A DNA stretch of 37,716 bases from Oscillospiraceae bacterium. GTDB lineage: Bacteria; Bacillota; Clostridia; Oscillospirales; Oscillospiraceae. Made by a program: the position numbers and the translations under genes. Of the stretch, positions 17,934 through 25,396 are shown piece by piece. Location of the stretch: positions 1 through 37,716 of the forward strand of contig JAFTVV010000035.1 of assembly GCA_017465625.1 (NCBI GenBank), given 5' to 3'. Position 1 is the stretch's first letter, and each line of letters begins with the position of its first letter. Under the pieces are notes generated by a model that did no database searches, was not told the origin of the DNA, and saw nothing but the letters and a program-made list of their open reading frames with translations.

Positions 17934-18821
17934 ATGACGGAAAAAACAATCGGACGCATCGTGCGCTCCCTGAGCGGCTTTTATGATGTGCAAACGGAAA
18001 AAGCAGTCATTACCTGCCGTGGACGGGGCAGCTTGCGTAAAAATAACGATACACCCTTGACCGGTGATATGGTAGAGATTACGGTAGAGGGCGGCAAGGG
18101 TATGGTGGAACGGATTTTGCCCCGCAAAAACCGCTTTATCCGACCTGCCGTTGCCAATATGGATGCACTGGTGGTATTTGCCGCCAACGTCAATCCGGTT
18201 ACCGAGCCGTATCTCATTGATCGGGTTGCCGCCATTGCAGGTGATCAGGAGGTGCAGGTGATCATCTGCATCAATAAATGTGATATGGATCCGGCGGTAG
18301 ATCTTCGGAAAATCTACCAAAATGCAGGCTTTTCGGTTATTTCTGCCAGTGCGGAAACCGGAGAGGGCGTAGAGCAGCTGCGTGCCCTGCTGATGGGAAA
18401 GTTCACCGCTTTTACCGGCAATACCGGTGTTGGGAAATCCAGTATGCTCAACAGGCTCTGTCCGGAACTGAACCTGCCCACCGGTGAGGTGTCTCAAAAG
18501 TTAGGCAGAGGCCGCCATACCACACGCCACGTGGAGCTGTTTGCCATTGCACCGGATACCTATGTGGCAGATACACCCGGCTTTGCATCCTTTGATACAG
18601 AGCAGATGGATGTGATTTTAAAGGATAATCTGCAGTACGCCTTCGGAGATTTTGCGCCGTATATCGGCGATTGCCAGTTCCACGACTGTACCCACCGATC
18701 AGAGCCCGGCTGTGCCGTTCGTCAGGCGGTGGAGACGGGGAAGCTGGAAAAAACCCGTTACGACAGTTATCTGCGGCTTTATGAAAAATCCAGCCAAATT
18801 AAAGACTGGGAACTGAAATAA
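17934..18821 (+). CDS. rsgA: Ribosome small subunit-dependent GTPase A
   Basis: Circularly permuted GTPase that matures the 30S subunit. The 295-residue protein has an OB-fold N-terminus, then NKCD (G4) before the P-loop GNTGVGKSSM (G1) and DTPGF (G3), the permuted order. It ends with a zinc-binding domain with Cys-x(4)-His-x-Cys spacing (DCQFHDCTHRSEPGC). It starts 12 bp after prkC with a modest GAGGCG site. In other Firmicutes rpe and thiN often follow; they are missing here. Confidence 0.96.
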   Translation: MTEKTIGRIVRSLSGFYDVQTEKAVITCRGRGSLRKNNDTPLTGDMVEITVEGGKGMVERILPRKNRFIRPAVANMDALVVFAANVNPVTEPYLIDRVAAIAGDQEVQVIICINKCDMDPAVDLRKIYQNAGFSVISASAETGEGVEQLRALLMGKFTAFTGNTGVGKSSMLNRLCPELNLPTGEVSQKLGRGRHTTRHVELFAIAPDTYVADTPGFASFDTEQMDVILKDNLQYAFGDFAPYIGDCQFHDCTHRSEPGCAVRQAVETGKLEKTRYDSYLRLYEKSSQIKDWELK

Positions 18822-18844
18822 GAGGATCAATAATTGAAGATGTA

Positions 18845-18880
18845 GGGGCTGTGAGAAATGGATTGTTTTTTCACAGCCCC
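18845..18880 (+). terminator. Hairpin after rsgA, probable operon end
   Basis: GGGGCTGTGA (18845-18854) pairs with TCACAGCCCC (18871-18880). The T run is in the loop rather than after the stem, so termination strength is uncertain. Confidence 0.5.
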
Positions 18881-18957
18881 TTGCACATTATTGGTCTATG
18901 GGAATATCTTGGAATGAACGGCAGTGCCGTGAATTCTATTTTTCGGAGGTATTTTCT

Positions 18958-19101
18958 ATGTGTAACAATGGCTTTTGCGGTGGCAATATGTGCTGGATTA
19001 TCATTTTGTTGATTTTGTTCTGCGGCTGCGGCAACAACGGCTACAACACCTACAACGGCAATAACAACTGCGGTTGCGACAACAACTGCGGCTGCTGCTA
19101 A
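18958..19101 (+). CDS. 47-residue Cys/Asn/Gly-rich membrane-associated peptide
   Basis: I do not recognise a named family. CGGAGGT precedes the ATG at 18958 by 8 bases and a terminator follows, so it looks like a real single gene. Of the 47 residues 10 are cysteines (2, 7, 12, 22, 24, 38, 40, 44, 46, 47). A hydrophobic stretch WIIILLILF (13-21) is followed by an Asn/Gly/Tyr-rich linker and a CGCDNNCGCC tail. The make-up recalls small YjcZ-like or coat-associated peptides of spore formers and metal-binding peptides, but that is only resemblance. An upstream in-frame ATG at 18898 has no ribosome binding site. Confidence 0.7.
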   Translation: MCNNGFCGGNMCWIIILLILFCGCGNNGYNTYNGNNNCGCDNNCGCC

Positions 19102-19108
19102 AATAAAA

Positions 19109-19138
19109 AAGGAGAGGGGCACAAAAGCCCCTCTCTTT
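19109..19138 (+). terminator. Terminator of the Cys-rich peptide gene
   Basis: A 12-bp stem, AAGGAGAGGGGC (19109-19120) with GCCCCTCTCTTT (19127-19138) with one G-U pair, followed by a T/C-rich tail. It starts 8 bases after the stop. Confidence 0.8.
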
Positions 19139-19213
19139 CCTCTTTGCCCTCTGAGGATTGTGAAACAGGTCGGATATTTGTAGGGAAAACTTGTAATTCT
19201 TTGGGAATAATCC

Positions 19214-19242
19214 TTGACTTTTGGAACAATTGCCGCTATAAT
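19214..19242 (+). promoter_or_regulatory. Sigma-A promoter of rpsF-ssb-rpsR
   Basis: TTGACT (19214-19219), 17-bp spacer, perfect TATAAT (19237-19242). Transcription from about 19249 gives a ~73-nt leader before rpsF. Confidence 0.9.
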
Positions 19243-19250
19243 AACTGAGC

Positions 19251-19300
19251 CTGCGCAAGTAGGTAAATCCTTGCTTCCGGCGAGACCGGAGGCCAAAAGT
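19251..19300 (+). promoter_or_regulatory. rpsF leader hairpin, candidate S6:S18 autoregulatory site
   Basis: CTTCCGG (19274-19280) pairs with CCGGAGG (19286-19292) around a CGAGA loop; GCAAG (19255-19259) and CTTGC (19270-19274) can form a competing stem. A CCG-containing leader hairpin bound by the S6:S18 complex is known upstream of rpsF in many bacteria. The position and the CCG fit, but I cannot confirm the consensus by eye. Confidence 0.4.
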
Positions 19301-19321
19301 CCAAAAGGAGGTGCAAACAAC

Positions 19322-19618
19322 ATGGCTAAGATCACCGGTAAGTACGAAGCGCTGTATATCATCGACCCTGCTCAGGGCGAGGAAGGCATCGCCGCACTTG
19401 TGGAAAAGTTCAAGGCAATGGTGGAAGCGGAGGGTACCCTGACCAATATCGATGAGTGGGGCAAGCGCCGTCTGGCCTATCCCATCAACGATTTGAACGA
19501 GGGCTACTACGTTCTGATGAACTTCGAGAGCAATCCTGCTTTCCCTGCAGAGCTGGAGCGTGTGATGAAGATCACTGAAGGCGTCCTGCGTTGCCTGACC
19601 ACCGTCGTGGCAGAGTAA
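19322..19618 (+). CDS. rpsF: 30S ribosomal protein bS6
   Basis: 98 residues beginning MAKITGKYEALYIIDP, with DEWGKRRLAYPINDLNEGYYVLMNF and a terminal VLRCLTTVV, all typical of bS6, which binds the 16S platform with bS18. AAAAGGAGGTG precedes the ATG at 19322. An open frame running upstream to 19214 covers the promoter and is not coding. First gene of rpsF-ssb-rpsR, the classical bacterial order. Confidence 0.97.
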   Translation: MAKITGKYEALYIIDPAQGEEGIAALVEKFKAMVEAEGTLTNIDEWGKRRLAYPINDLNEGYYVLMNFESNPAFPAELERVMKITEGVLRCLTTVVAE

Positions 19619-19630
19619 GGAGGAATCTCT

Positions 19631-20080
19631 ATGCTCAACCACATCACAATTATGGGTCGTCTGACCCGTGACCCCGAACTGCGTCGCACCGGTACAGGTG
19701 TAGGCGTAGCCAGTTTCCGCGTAGCTGTCGATCGGGACTATGCGCCCAAGGATGGCGGCGAAAGAAAGACCGACTTTATCGACTGCGTTGCTTGGCGTCA
19801 GACCGGAGAATTTATCTCCAAGTATTTCACCAAGGGCCGTATGATCGTTGTAGAGGGTCGGCTGGAAATGCGTGACTGGACCGATAAGGATGGCAATAAG
19901 CGTACTTCTGCCGAAATCAATGTAGACAATGCCTACTTTGGTGACAGCAGAAGAGATGGCGATGGCGGTAGCTACGCGCAGGCAGCTCCTGCACAGAGCT
20001 ATGGCGGCTATTCTGCCCCCACTCCTGCAGCATCTGATTTTGCGATGCTGGACGATGACGACGCACAACTGCCGTTCTAA
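19631..20080 (+). CDS. ssb: Single-stranded DNA-binding protein
   Basis: 149 residues. The N-terminal OB fold starts MLNHITIMGRLTRDPELRRTGTGVGVASFRVAVDR and contains DFIDCVAW and GRLEMRDW. A Gly/Ala/Tyr/Pro-rich linker follows, and the chain ends in the acidic tip DDDDAQLPF that binds partner proteins such as PriA and RecD2-type helicases. AAGGAGG lies 7 bases before the ATG. Confidence 0.97.
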   Translation: MLNHITIMGRLTRDPELRRTGTGVGVASFRVAVDRDYAPKDGGERKTDFIDCVAWRQTGEFISKYFTKGRMIVVEGRLEMRDWTDKDGNKRTSAEINVDNAYFGDSRRDGDGGSYAQAAPAQSYGGYSAPTPAASDFAMLDDDDAQLPF

Positions 20081-20124
20081 GGTAAAACTGAACTTTTCTA
20101 CATTTAACGAAGGAGGAACATTCC

Positions 20125-20361
20125 ATGGCTAACGAACAGCGTGTTCGTCCCCGCAAGCGCAAGAAGGTATGCGCGTTCTGCGTGGACAAGATGACTGCTA
20201 TCGACTATAAGGACACTGCAAAGATCCGCCGTTACCTGTCCGAGCGCGGCAAGATTCTGCCCCGCCGTACCACCGGCACCTGCGCAGCTCACCAGCGTGA
20301 CCTGACCACCGCTATCAAGCGCGCCCGTCAGATTGCTCTGCTGCCCTACGTCGCTGAATAA
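20125..20361 (+). CDS. rpsR: 30S ribosomal protein bS18
   Basis: 78 residues with the family core [51 protein letters not shown]. It keeps the cysteine pair CAFC and a third Cys before His (CAAH), i.e. the zinc-binding (C+) form. AAGGAGG precedes the ATG. Last gene of rpsF-ssb-rpsR, with a strong terminator after it. Confidence 0.97.
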   Translation: MANEQRVRPRKRKKVCAFCVDKMTAIDYKDTAKIRRYLSERGKILPRRTTGTCAAHQRDLTTAIKRARQIALLPYVAE

Positions 20362-20368
20362 AAACCAT

Positions 20369-20400
20369 CGCACCCCAAAAGTTTTGGGGTGCGGTTTTTT
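20369..20400 (+). terminator. Terminator of rpsF-ssb-rpsR
   Basis: CGCACCCCAA pairs with TTGGGGTGCG (stem arms 20369-20380 and 20382-20393), followed by G and six Ts, 8 bases after the rpsR stop. Confidence 0.93.
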
Positions 20401-20495
20401 GTCCGTAAAACCCTCTGCACCTTCCGTGATTTTCCGCATAAACTGTCCTATAAGCCTCACATTATGGCTTGTGAACAGTATTGGGAGGTAATGAT

Positions 20496-21314
20496 ATGGC
20501 TGACGTAACAAGAAACGCAGTGCCAACCGGGTGCGATCCCCAGCAGGCGCTGTCTATTCACACCAGGAAGATTACCGATAGCTGCCGGGATAAGGATTGC
20601 ATAGAAGATTTACGGGTGTATTTAACTGCCGCATCCCAGGCGGTTTTGGATACGGCCACTTCTGCAAAGGTGCGCTGTGCCGATTTGATTTATACCTATA
20701 TTGATGTAGAACCTGTAACCTTTGACCCCAACCACTATTGCGTGGATGTGACCTTCTATTATCGCATTTTGGCGGATGCAGTGGTAGGGGTAGCCCGTCC
20801 TGCGGCACTGACAGGCTTAGCAGTGTTTACGAAGCGGGCAGTGCTGTGCGGTGAAAAAGGCGGCGCACGGATATTTACCAGCGATACCGTCTTGAACGGA
20901 CGGGACGGTCTGAGTGCATATTCTGCCAATCTGCCCACAGCAGTAGTGGAGGTACTGGAACCGATGGTGCTCTGCTCTGTGGTAAAGGATGTATGCCAAT
21001 GTGCAGAGTGTGCAGCCTGCCAGATCCCCCAGGCAATCCTGGGCGCATTTGACGAAGAATTGGTACTCAACGGGGAAGCGCGTCGGCTGTATGTGACCTT
21101 GGGACAGTTCTCCATCATTCGGCTGGAACGGGATGCACAGCTGATTGTGCCGGTGCTGGATTACAGTATTCCCAATAAAGAGTGCTGTGACGCGGTGTGC
21201 GGTGGGGAAGATCCTTGCGAGATGTTCTCCCGTATTCCGTTCCCTGCGGAGCGCTTTGCCCCCCGGGATTGTGACCGGGAAGCCTGCCCCTATCATACAA
21301 CCGGCAGCTGCTAA
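20496..21314 (+). CDS. Cys-rich conserved hypothetical protein (272 aa)
   Basis: I do not recognise a characterised family. GGGAGGT precedes the ATG at 20496 by 7 bases. The product has no signal peptide or membrane helix. It has 18 cysteines, clustered as SCRDKDC near residue 30, CQCAECAAC near 170 and four pairs or singles in the last 50 residues (ECCDAVC, DPCEM, DCDREAC, GSC). Between these are beta-rich segments (YCVDVTFYYRILADAV, RLYVTLGQFSIIRLERDAQLIVPVLDYSIPNKECC). The Cys content and its occurrence in a spore-former suggest a disulfide- or metal-rich structural protein, possibly spore coat; this is only inference. It ends in a bidirectional terminator shared with mreB. Confidence 0.8.
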   Translation: MADVTRNAVPTGCDPQQALSIHTRKITDSCRDKDCIEDLRVYLTAASQAVLDTATSAKVRCADLIYTYIDVEPVTFDPNHYCVDVTFYYRILADAVVGVARPAALTGLAVFTKRAVLCGEKGGARIFTSDTVLNGRDGLSAYSANLPTAVVEVLEPMVLCSVVKDVCQCAECAACQIPQAILGAFDEELVLNGEARRLYVTLGQFSIIRLERDAQLIVPVLDYSIPNKECCDAVCGGEDPCEMFSRIPFPAERFAPRDCDREACPYHTTGSC

Positions 21315-21325
21315 ATGAAGATAAA

Positions 21326-21358
21326 ACAGGGCTGTAAGGAATTTCCTTACAGCCCTGT
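21326..21358. terminator. Bidirectional terminator between convergent genes
   Basis: ACAGGGCTGTAAGGAA (21326-21341) is perfectly complementary to 21343-21358. It lies between the stops of the Cys-rich protein gene (plus) and the mreB homologue (minus) with A/T flanks on both sides. Confidence 0.88.
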
Positions 21359-21361
21359 ATA

Positions 21362-22411
21362 TTATCCTTGCGTGCGGCTTCTCAGCAGACGTTTTCTGGC
21401 GATGTTGATAGGTCCTTCGGTCATATGATTGATCCAGGAAAGACTCTTGCCGCAGCCATAGGCCACGCAGGAGGCAGGATCATCCGCCACGGAGAAGGGA
21501 ATGTTCATACGCTCCTGAAGCACCTGTGCCAGACCGGTAAGCTGACTGCCGCCACCGGTCAGGGTAATGCCGTTTTCGGCAACGTCGCTCACCAGTTCAG
21601 CAGAGGCATCCTCCAGCACGGATACAATTTCGTCGTAAATGGCGCGCACAGCCTTCTGAATCGGGGCACTGAGATGCTCTGTAGTGACTATGACCTCTCG
21701 GGGCGCACCGTTTTTTACATCCCGTCCTTTTACCGCAATGGACAGATTTTCACCGTGTTCGTAAGCACTGCCGATTTGAATCTTCAGTTCCTCCGCAGTG
21801 GTCTGCCCCACAATAATTCCCAAAGAGCGGCGCAGCTGTTTCATAATGGCGTCGTCCATATAGTTGCCGCCCACCTTAATGGAGGAGGAAACGGCCACAC
21901 CGTTCATTGTTAAAATCGCAACGTCGGTAGTGCCTGCACCGATATCCACAACCATGTGACCCTTCGGACCGGAGATATCCAGTCCTGCACCCAAACCGGC
22001 GGCAAGAGGCTCTTCGATCAGATATACCCGTCGTGCGCCTGCTTCAATCACCGCATTGATGACCGTCCGTTCCTCCACCTCAGTAATACCACTGGGGACG
22101 CTGACCACAACACGGGGCTTCGGGGTAAACAGACTGGATTTAGAGGATACCCGGAACAAATGCTGCAGCATTTTGACGGTCATTTCGTGATCGGAGATCA
22201 CACCGTCCTTCAGCGGATGCATCGCCACCACGTTGCCGGGTGTGCGTCCCAGCATATTGTGGGCGGCACTGCCCACCTGCAGAATACGGCCGGAGGTGCG
22301 GTCCACAGCCACAACGGAGGGCTCACGGCTGACAACGCCGCTTCCTTCAACGTAAATCAGCACATTGGAAGTACCTAAATCAATACCTAAGTCATGGGAA
22401 AAAAGTTGCAT
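21362..22411 (-). CDS. MreB/Mbl-family actin homologue
   Basis: 349-residue bacterial actin that organises rod-shape wall synthesis. It shows the actin-fold nucleotide motifs DLGIDLGTSNVLIYVEG (phosphate 1), VVDIGAGTTDVAIL (phosphate 2) and GITLTGGGSQL (adenosine), plus EEPLAAGLGAGLDI and VGGNYMDDAI typical of MreB. I favour the ATG at 22411, 7 bases after AGGTG; a GTG at 22420 has no such site. It lies 14 bp after comF in the recD2-comF-mreB order and away from mreC/mreD, so it may be a second MreB-like paralogue (Mbl or MreBH). The exact paralogue cannot be decided here. Confidence 0.93.
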   Translation of the reverse strand: MQLFSHDLGIDLGTSNVLIYVEGSGVVSREPSVVAVDRTSGRILQVGSAAHNMLGRTPGNVVAMHPLKDGVISDHEMTVKMLQHLFRVSSKSSLFTPKPRVVVSVPSGITEVEERTVINAVIEAGARRVYLIEEPLAAGLGAGLDISGPKGHMVVDIGAGTTDVAILTMNGVAVSSSIKVGGNYMDDAIMKQLRRSLGIIVGQTTAEELKIQIGSAYEHGENLSIAVKGRDVKNGAPREVIVTTEHLSAPIQKAVRAIYDEIVSVLEDASAELVSDVAENGITLTGGGSQLTGLAQVLQERMNIPFSVADDPASCVAYGCGKSLSWINHMTEGPINIARKRLLRSRTQG

Positions 22412-22425
22412 ATCGTTCACCTACA

Positions 22426-23076
22426 TTATTTGTTGTTGCTTGCCACACAAAGGGCAGAAACCTCTTTTGCACCGGCAGTGAGTAATACCCGGGCGCATTC
22501 GGAGATGGTAGAGCCGGTGGTAATAATATCATCAATCAGCAGGATGCGTTTTCCTGCAATCGCTTTAGGGTCTAATACGGTGTATGCGCCTAAAACGTTG
22601 GCCTTGCGATGGGCACTGCTTTGCATATAGGATTGCTTTTTGGTGTGCCGGATTTTCTTCAGGGTGGGGGTAGCAGGCGTATCCAATTCCTGACCCATAG
22701 CAACGGCAATCAGCTCCACCTGATCAAACCCACGACGATTTTTGCGTTTGTTGCTGATGGGCACCCAAGTGAGTATGTCGTAGTCGCAAAGCGGTTTGGT
22801 GCTATAGTGCATTGCAAGCAGTCGCCCATAGATTTGCCCGTAAGCGGACATCCTGTAGAACTTAAACCGCAGCATACTGTAGCGCACATCATCATTATAA
22901 TACCACATCGAAGCCCATCGCGCAACAAAAGAAATTTTTCGCCGGGGCGTGGGAAATTCTTCAGTGTATGCGCGGCATTTGCGGCAAATGTCGGTCTCTT
23001 CCGACCGAAGGGTTTTCTGACATAAAATACACTTTGCCGGAAAGAAAATGTCGTAAATACGGTGTAAAAAATTCAT
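22426..23076 (-). CDS. comF: ComF-family phosphoribosyltransferase-like protein
   Basis: 216 residues with an N-terminal four-cysteine zinc finger (C16, C19, C31, C34), then a type I PRTase fold. That fold has VPISNKRKNRRGFDQVELIA (the ComF RGFNQ-like motif) and the PRPP loop ILLIDDIITTGST near residue 180. In competent bacteria ComF helps take up single-stranded DNA together with ComFA and PriA; many non-competent species keep it. The ATG overlaps the recD2 stop by 4 bases. No comFA is present. Confidence 0.9.
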   Translation of the reverse strand: MNFLHRIYDIFFPAKCILCQKTLRSEETDICRKCRAYTEEFPTPRRKISFVARWASMWYYNDDVRYSMLRFKFYRMSAYGQIYGRLLAMHYSTKPLCDYDILTWVPISNKRKNRRGFDQVELIAVAMGQELDTPATPTLKKIRHTKKQSYMQSSAHRKANVLGAYTVLDPKAIAGKRILLIDDIITTGSTISECARVLLTAGAKEVSALCVASNNK

Positions 23077-25271
23077 TTTTTCTCCTGAAGACGCAGCTTC
23101 AATCCGGTGTAGCGTCGTCCCACCTTGGCGTTTTCGGTCATAGTGGCTACGGTATCCTCCCGACCAACCAGCACCAATAAATTACGGGCACGGGTGATGG
23201 CGGTATATAAGATGCTCCGATTGAGCAAATAGGGCGAGCCACCCCAAACCGAAAGGACCACTGCCCGATATTCACTGCCCTGACTTTTGTGTACCGTCAT
23301 TGCAAAGGCAGGCTCCAATTCGCTGAGCTCGGTGAAATCATAAATAACCTCCCGATCGTCAAACCGAACGGTCAGTTCCTCGTTATCCTGATCGATGTGG
23401 GTAATGCTGCCCACGTCACCGTTAAAAACACCGGTGCCGATTGTGCCGTCGTCCTTTTTCCATAAAATATCGTAGTTGTTTCGGATCTGCATTACCCGAT
23501 CGCCCTCACGGAAAATATATTCACCGAAGCGTTTTTCCCGTTTGTTGGGGGCGGCAGGATTCAGGCAGGCCTGCAGACGGCGATTGAGTTCCATCGTGCC
23601 GGTGCCGCCTTTTTTGGTAGGCGTCAGCACCTGAATCTGATCAGCAGGGATACCCATATTTTGGGGCAGTCTGGCAGAGCAAAGACTGGCAATGGTTTGC
23701 GCCGCTTCCTCCTCAGAACGGGCGCTGATGAAGAAAAAGTCACTTTTTACATTCCGAAGCTCCGGCATCTGCCCACGGTTGACTCTGTGGGCGTTCATCA
23801 CGATCAGACTTTGCTGTGCCTGACGGAAAATCTCGGTTAGCTTTACACTGGGAAGCACATCGGCGCGGAGCATATCGTTCAGGGGAAAACCGGGACCCAC
23901 AGGGGGAAGCTGATCCGGGTCGCCTACTAAAATCAGTCGGGCGTTGGGACGGATTGCCTGCAAAAGACTGCTGAGCAGTTCAATATCCACCATAGACATC
24001 TCGTCAACAATGACCGCATCTGCCTTCAGGGGATTGCGTTCATCGTGGGTGAAGAACAGCCGCCCACTGCGGGGTTCAATGCCTGCACCCAGCAGGCGGT
24101 GAATGGTGGAGGCCTCTCTTCCGGTTACCTCCGTCAGGCGTTTGGATGCCCGTCCCGTAGGGGCGCACAGCACCGTGTTCATCCCCATTTGGTCGTAAAG
24201 GGACAGAACGCCTTGCAAAATGGTGGTCTTGCCTGTGCCCGGACCGCCGGTGATGATCAAAAGACCGGAGACGGCGGCTTGCCGAATGGCCTGTTCCTGG
24301 GTGTCGGAGTAGTCTACCTTTCCGGTCTCTGCGGCTTTTTTCAGCTTTTTTGAAAAAGCCGCAGGTTCGGGATAGGTGCAAAGACGAAATGCCTTTAATC
24401 GTTCACAGCAGTACAATTCTGCCTTGTAAAGCTGCTCTAAGTATATCACATCTATATTGGCTAAAACGTCAGCCACCAACCGATCTGCGTCCAATAGACG
24501 CTGGATGCCGGCTGTAACGGTGTCGCTGTCTGCGGAAATCAGCTGTCCGGTGGCGGCGATCAATTTGTCTTTCGGCAGAAAGACGTGTCCCATCGTACTG
24601 TTGTACTTTAGTTCAAACAAAATACCTGCTTCCACACGACGGGGATCATCGGCAGCAATGCCCAGCTCAATGGCAAAACGGTCCACTGCGCCGAAGGGCG
24701 CTTCCAGTTCTTCGTCCATCAGCAGATAGGGGTCATCATATAGCAGGTCAATGGCCTGCTCACCGTATAGCTTGTAGGTTTTTACAGCCAGCTCTGCGGG
24801 TAAATGATGGAGGGCGAAAAACTCCATCAGCTGCCGCATTCCGATTTGCAGACGAAATGCTTCGCCGGCGGCAATGGCCTTTGGCATAGAGATGCCGCTG
24901 ACTTCGCTCAGACGCTCCGGCTCCCGTTCCAAAATGATCAGCGTTTGATCACCGAATTTGCGCACAATACGTCCTGCCAGCACAGGACCGATGCCCTTGA
25001 CAGAACGCGCAGAGAGAAAAGCGAGAATTTCGTTGGTGGTTTGCGGCATCAGCCGTTCTAAAAATTCTGCCTCAAACTGTTTGCCGTAGTTGGCGTGGTT
25101 ACTCCACTTGCCGGTGACCAGCAGCTTTTCACCCACGCTGGGCAGAGGAATTGTGCCCACCACCGTTACAGTCTGTCCGTCCTCACAGCTAAGACGCAGG
25201 ACTGCGTAACCGTTGTCGTAGTTTTGGTAAATTACGGACGCGATTGTACCTTGCAAAATTTCCATTTCCAC
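23073..25271 (-). CDS. recD2: RecD2 (RecD-like) 5'-3' DNA helicase
   Basis: 732-residue SF1B helicase for repair independent of RecBC. The N-terminal OB-like segment (MEILQGTIASVIYQNYDNGYAVL) is followed by helix-hairpin-helix repeats (FLSARSVKGIGPVLAGRIV), Walker A ITGGPGTGKTT (about residue 340), Walker B VDEMSMVD, DPDQLPPVGPG and the late motif AMTVHKSQGSEY. AGGAGG (25279-25284) is 8 bases from a GTG at 25271, which I take as start; GTG 25280 overlaps the site and ATG 25265 is 14 away, so the start could shift by two residues. Confidence 0.94.
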   Translation of the reverse strand: MEMEILQGTIASVIYQNYDNGYAVLRLSCEDGQTVTVVGTIPLPSVGEKLLVTGKWSNHANYGKQFEAEFLERLMPQTTNEILAFLSARSVKGIGPVLAGRIVRKFGDQTLIILEREPERLSEVSGISMPKAIAAGEAFRLQIGMRQLMEFFALHHLPAELAVKTYKLYGEQAIDLLYDDPYLLMDEELEAPFGAVDRFAIELGIAADDPRRVEAGILFELKYNSTMGHVFLPKDKLIAATGQLISADSDTVTAGIQRLLDADRLVADVLANIDVIYLEQLYKAELYCCERLKAFRLCTYPEPAAFSKKLKKAAETGKVDYSDTQEQAIRQAAVSGLLIITGGPGTGKTTILQGVLSLYDQMGMNTVLCAPTGRASKRLTEVTGREASTIHRLLGAGIEPRSGRLFFTHDERNPLKADAVIVDEMSMVDIELLSSLLQAIRPNARLILVGDPDQLPPVGPGFPLNDMLRADVLPSVKLTEIFRQAQQSLIVMNAHRVNRGQMPELRNVKSDFFFISARSEEEAAQTIASLCSARLPQNMGIPADQIQVLTPTKKGGTGTMELNRRLQACLNPAAPNKREKRFGEYIFREGDRVMQIRNNYDILWKKDDGTIGTGVFNGDVGSITHIDQDNEELTVRFDDREVIYDFTELSELEPAFAMTVHKSQGSEYRAVVLSVWGGSPYLLNRSILYTAITRARNLLVLVGREDTVATMTENAKVGRRYTGLKLRLQEKK

Positions 25272-25295
25272 AGCCTGCACCTCCTTTTTCTATTC

Positions 25296-25324
25296 AATAT
25301 ACTATAATTCCCCTTTAAAGTAAA
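25296..25324 (-). promoter_or_regulatory. Promoter of recD2-comF-mreB
   Basis: On the minus strand TTTACT (25319-25324), 17-bp spacer, TATATT (25296-25301). The inferred start at about 25289 leaves a very short leader before the ribosome binding site. Confidence 0.65.
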
Positions 25325-25347
25325 GTGCGGGATGGGATTTTACTCGA

Positions 25348-25376
25348 TTGCAATTTAGAGCAATCTGTGGTATTAT
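25348..25376 (+). promoter_or_regulatory. Sigma-A promoter of nfo
   Basis: TTGCAA (25348-25353), 17-bp spacer, TATTAT (25371-25376), ending 20 bases before the nfo ATG. It is divergent from the recD2 promoter, pairing two repair genes. Confidence 0.8.
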
Positions 25377-25396
25377 AAAAACAGGAGGCGAGAGCT

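Noticed and set aside
17271-18497. 408-codon antisense open frame under prkC and rsgA
   Set aside because: Spans two well-supported genes on the other strand, His/Arg-rich composition typical of antisense shadows.
19001-20068. 355-codon antisense open frame under rpsF and ssb
   Set aside because: It covers the Cys-rich peptide gene, its terminator, the rpsF promoter and two ribosomal-operon genes; no credible start site or family.
20436-20466. Sigma-G/F-like promoter (GCATA then CATTAT) before the Cys-rich protein gene
   Set aside because: The 19-bp spacing and a mismatch in the -10 make it no better than chance by eye.
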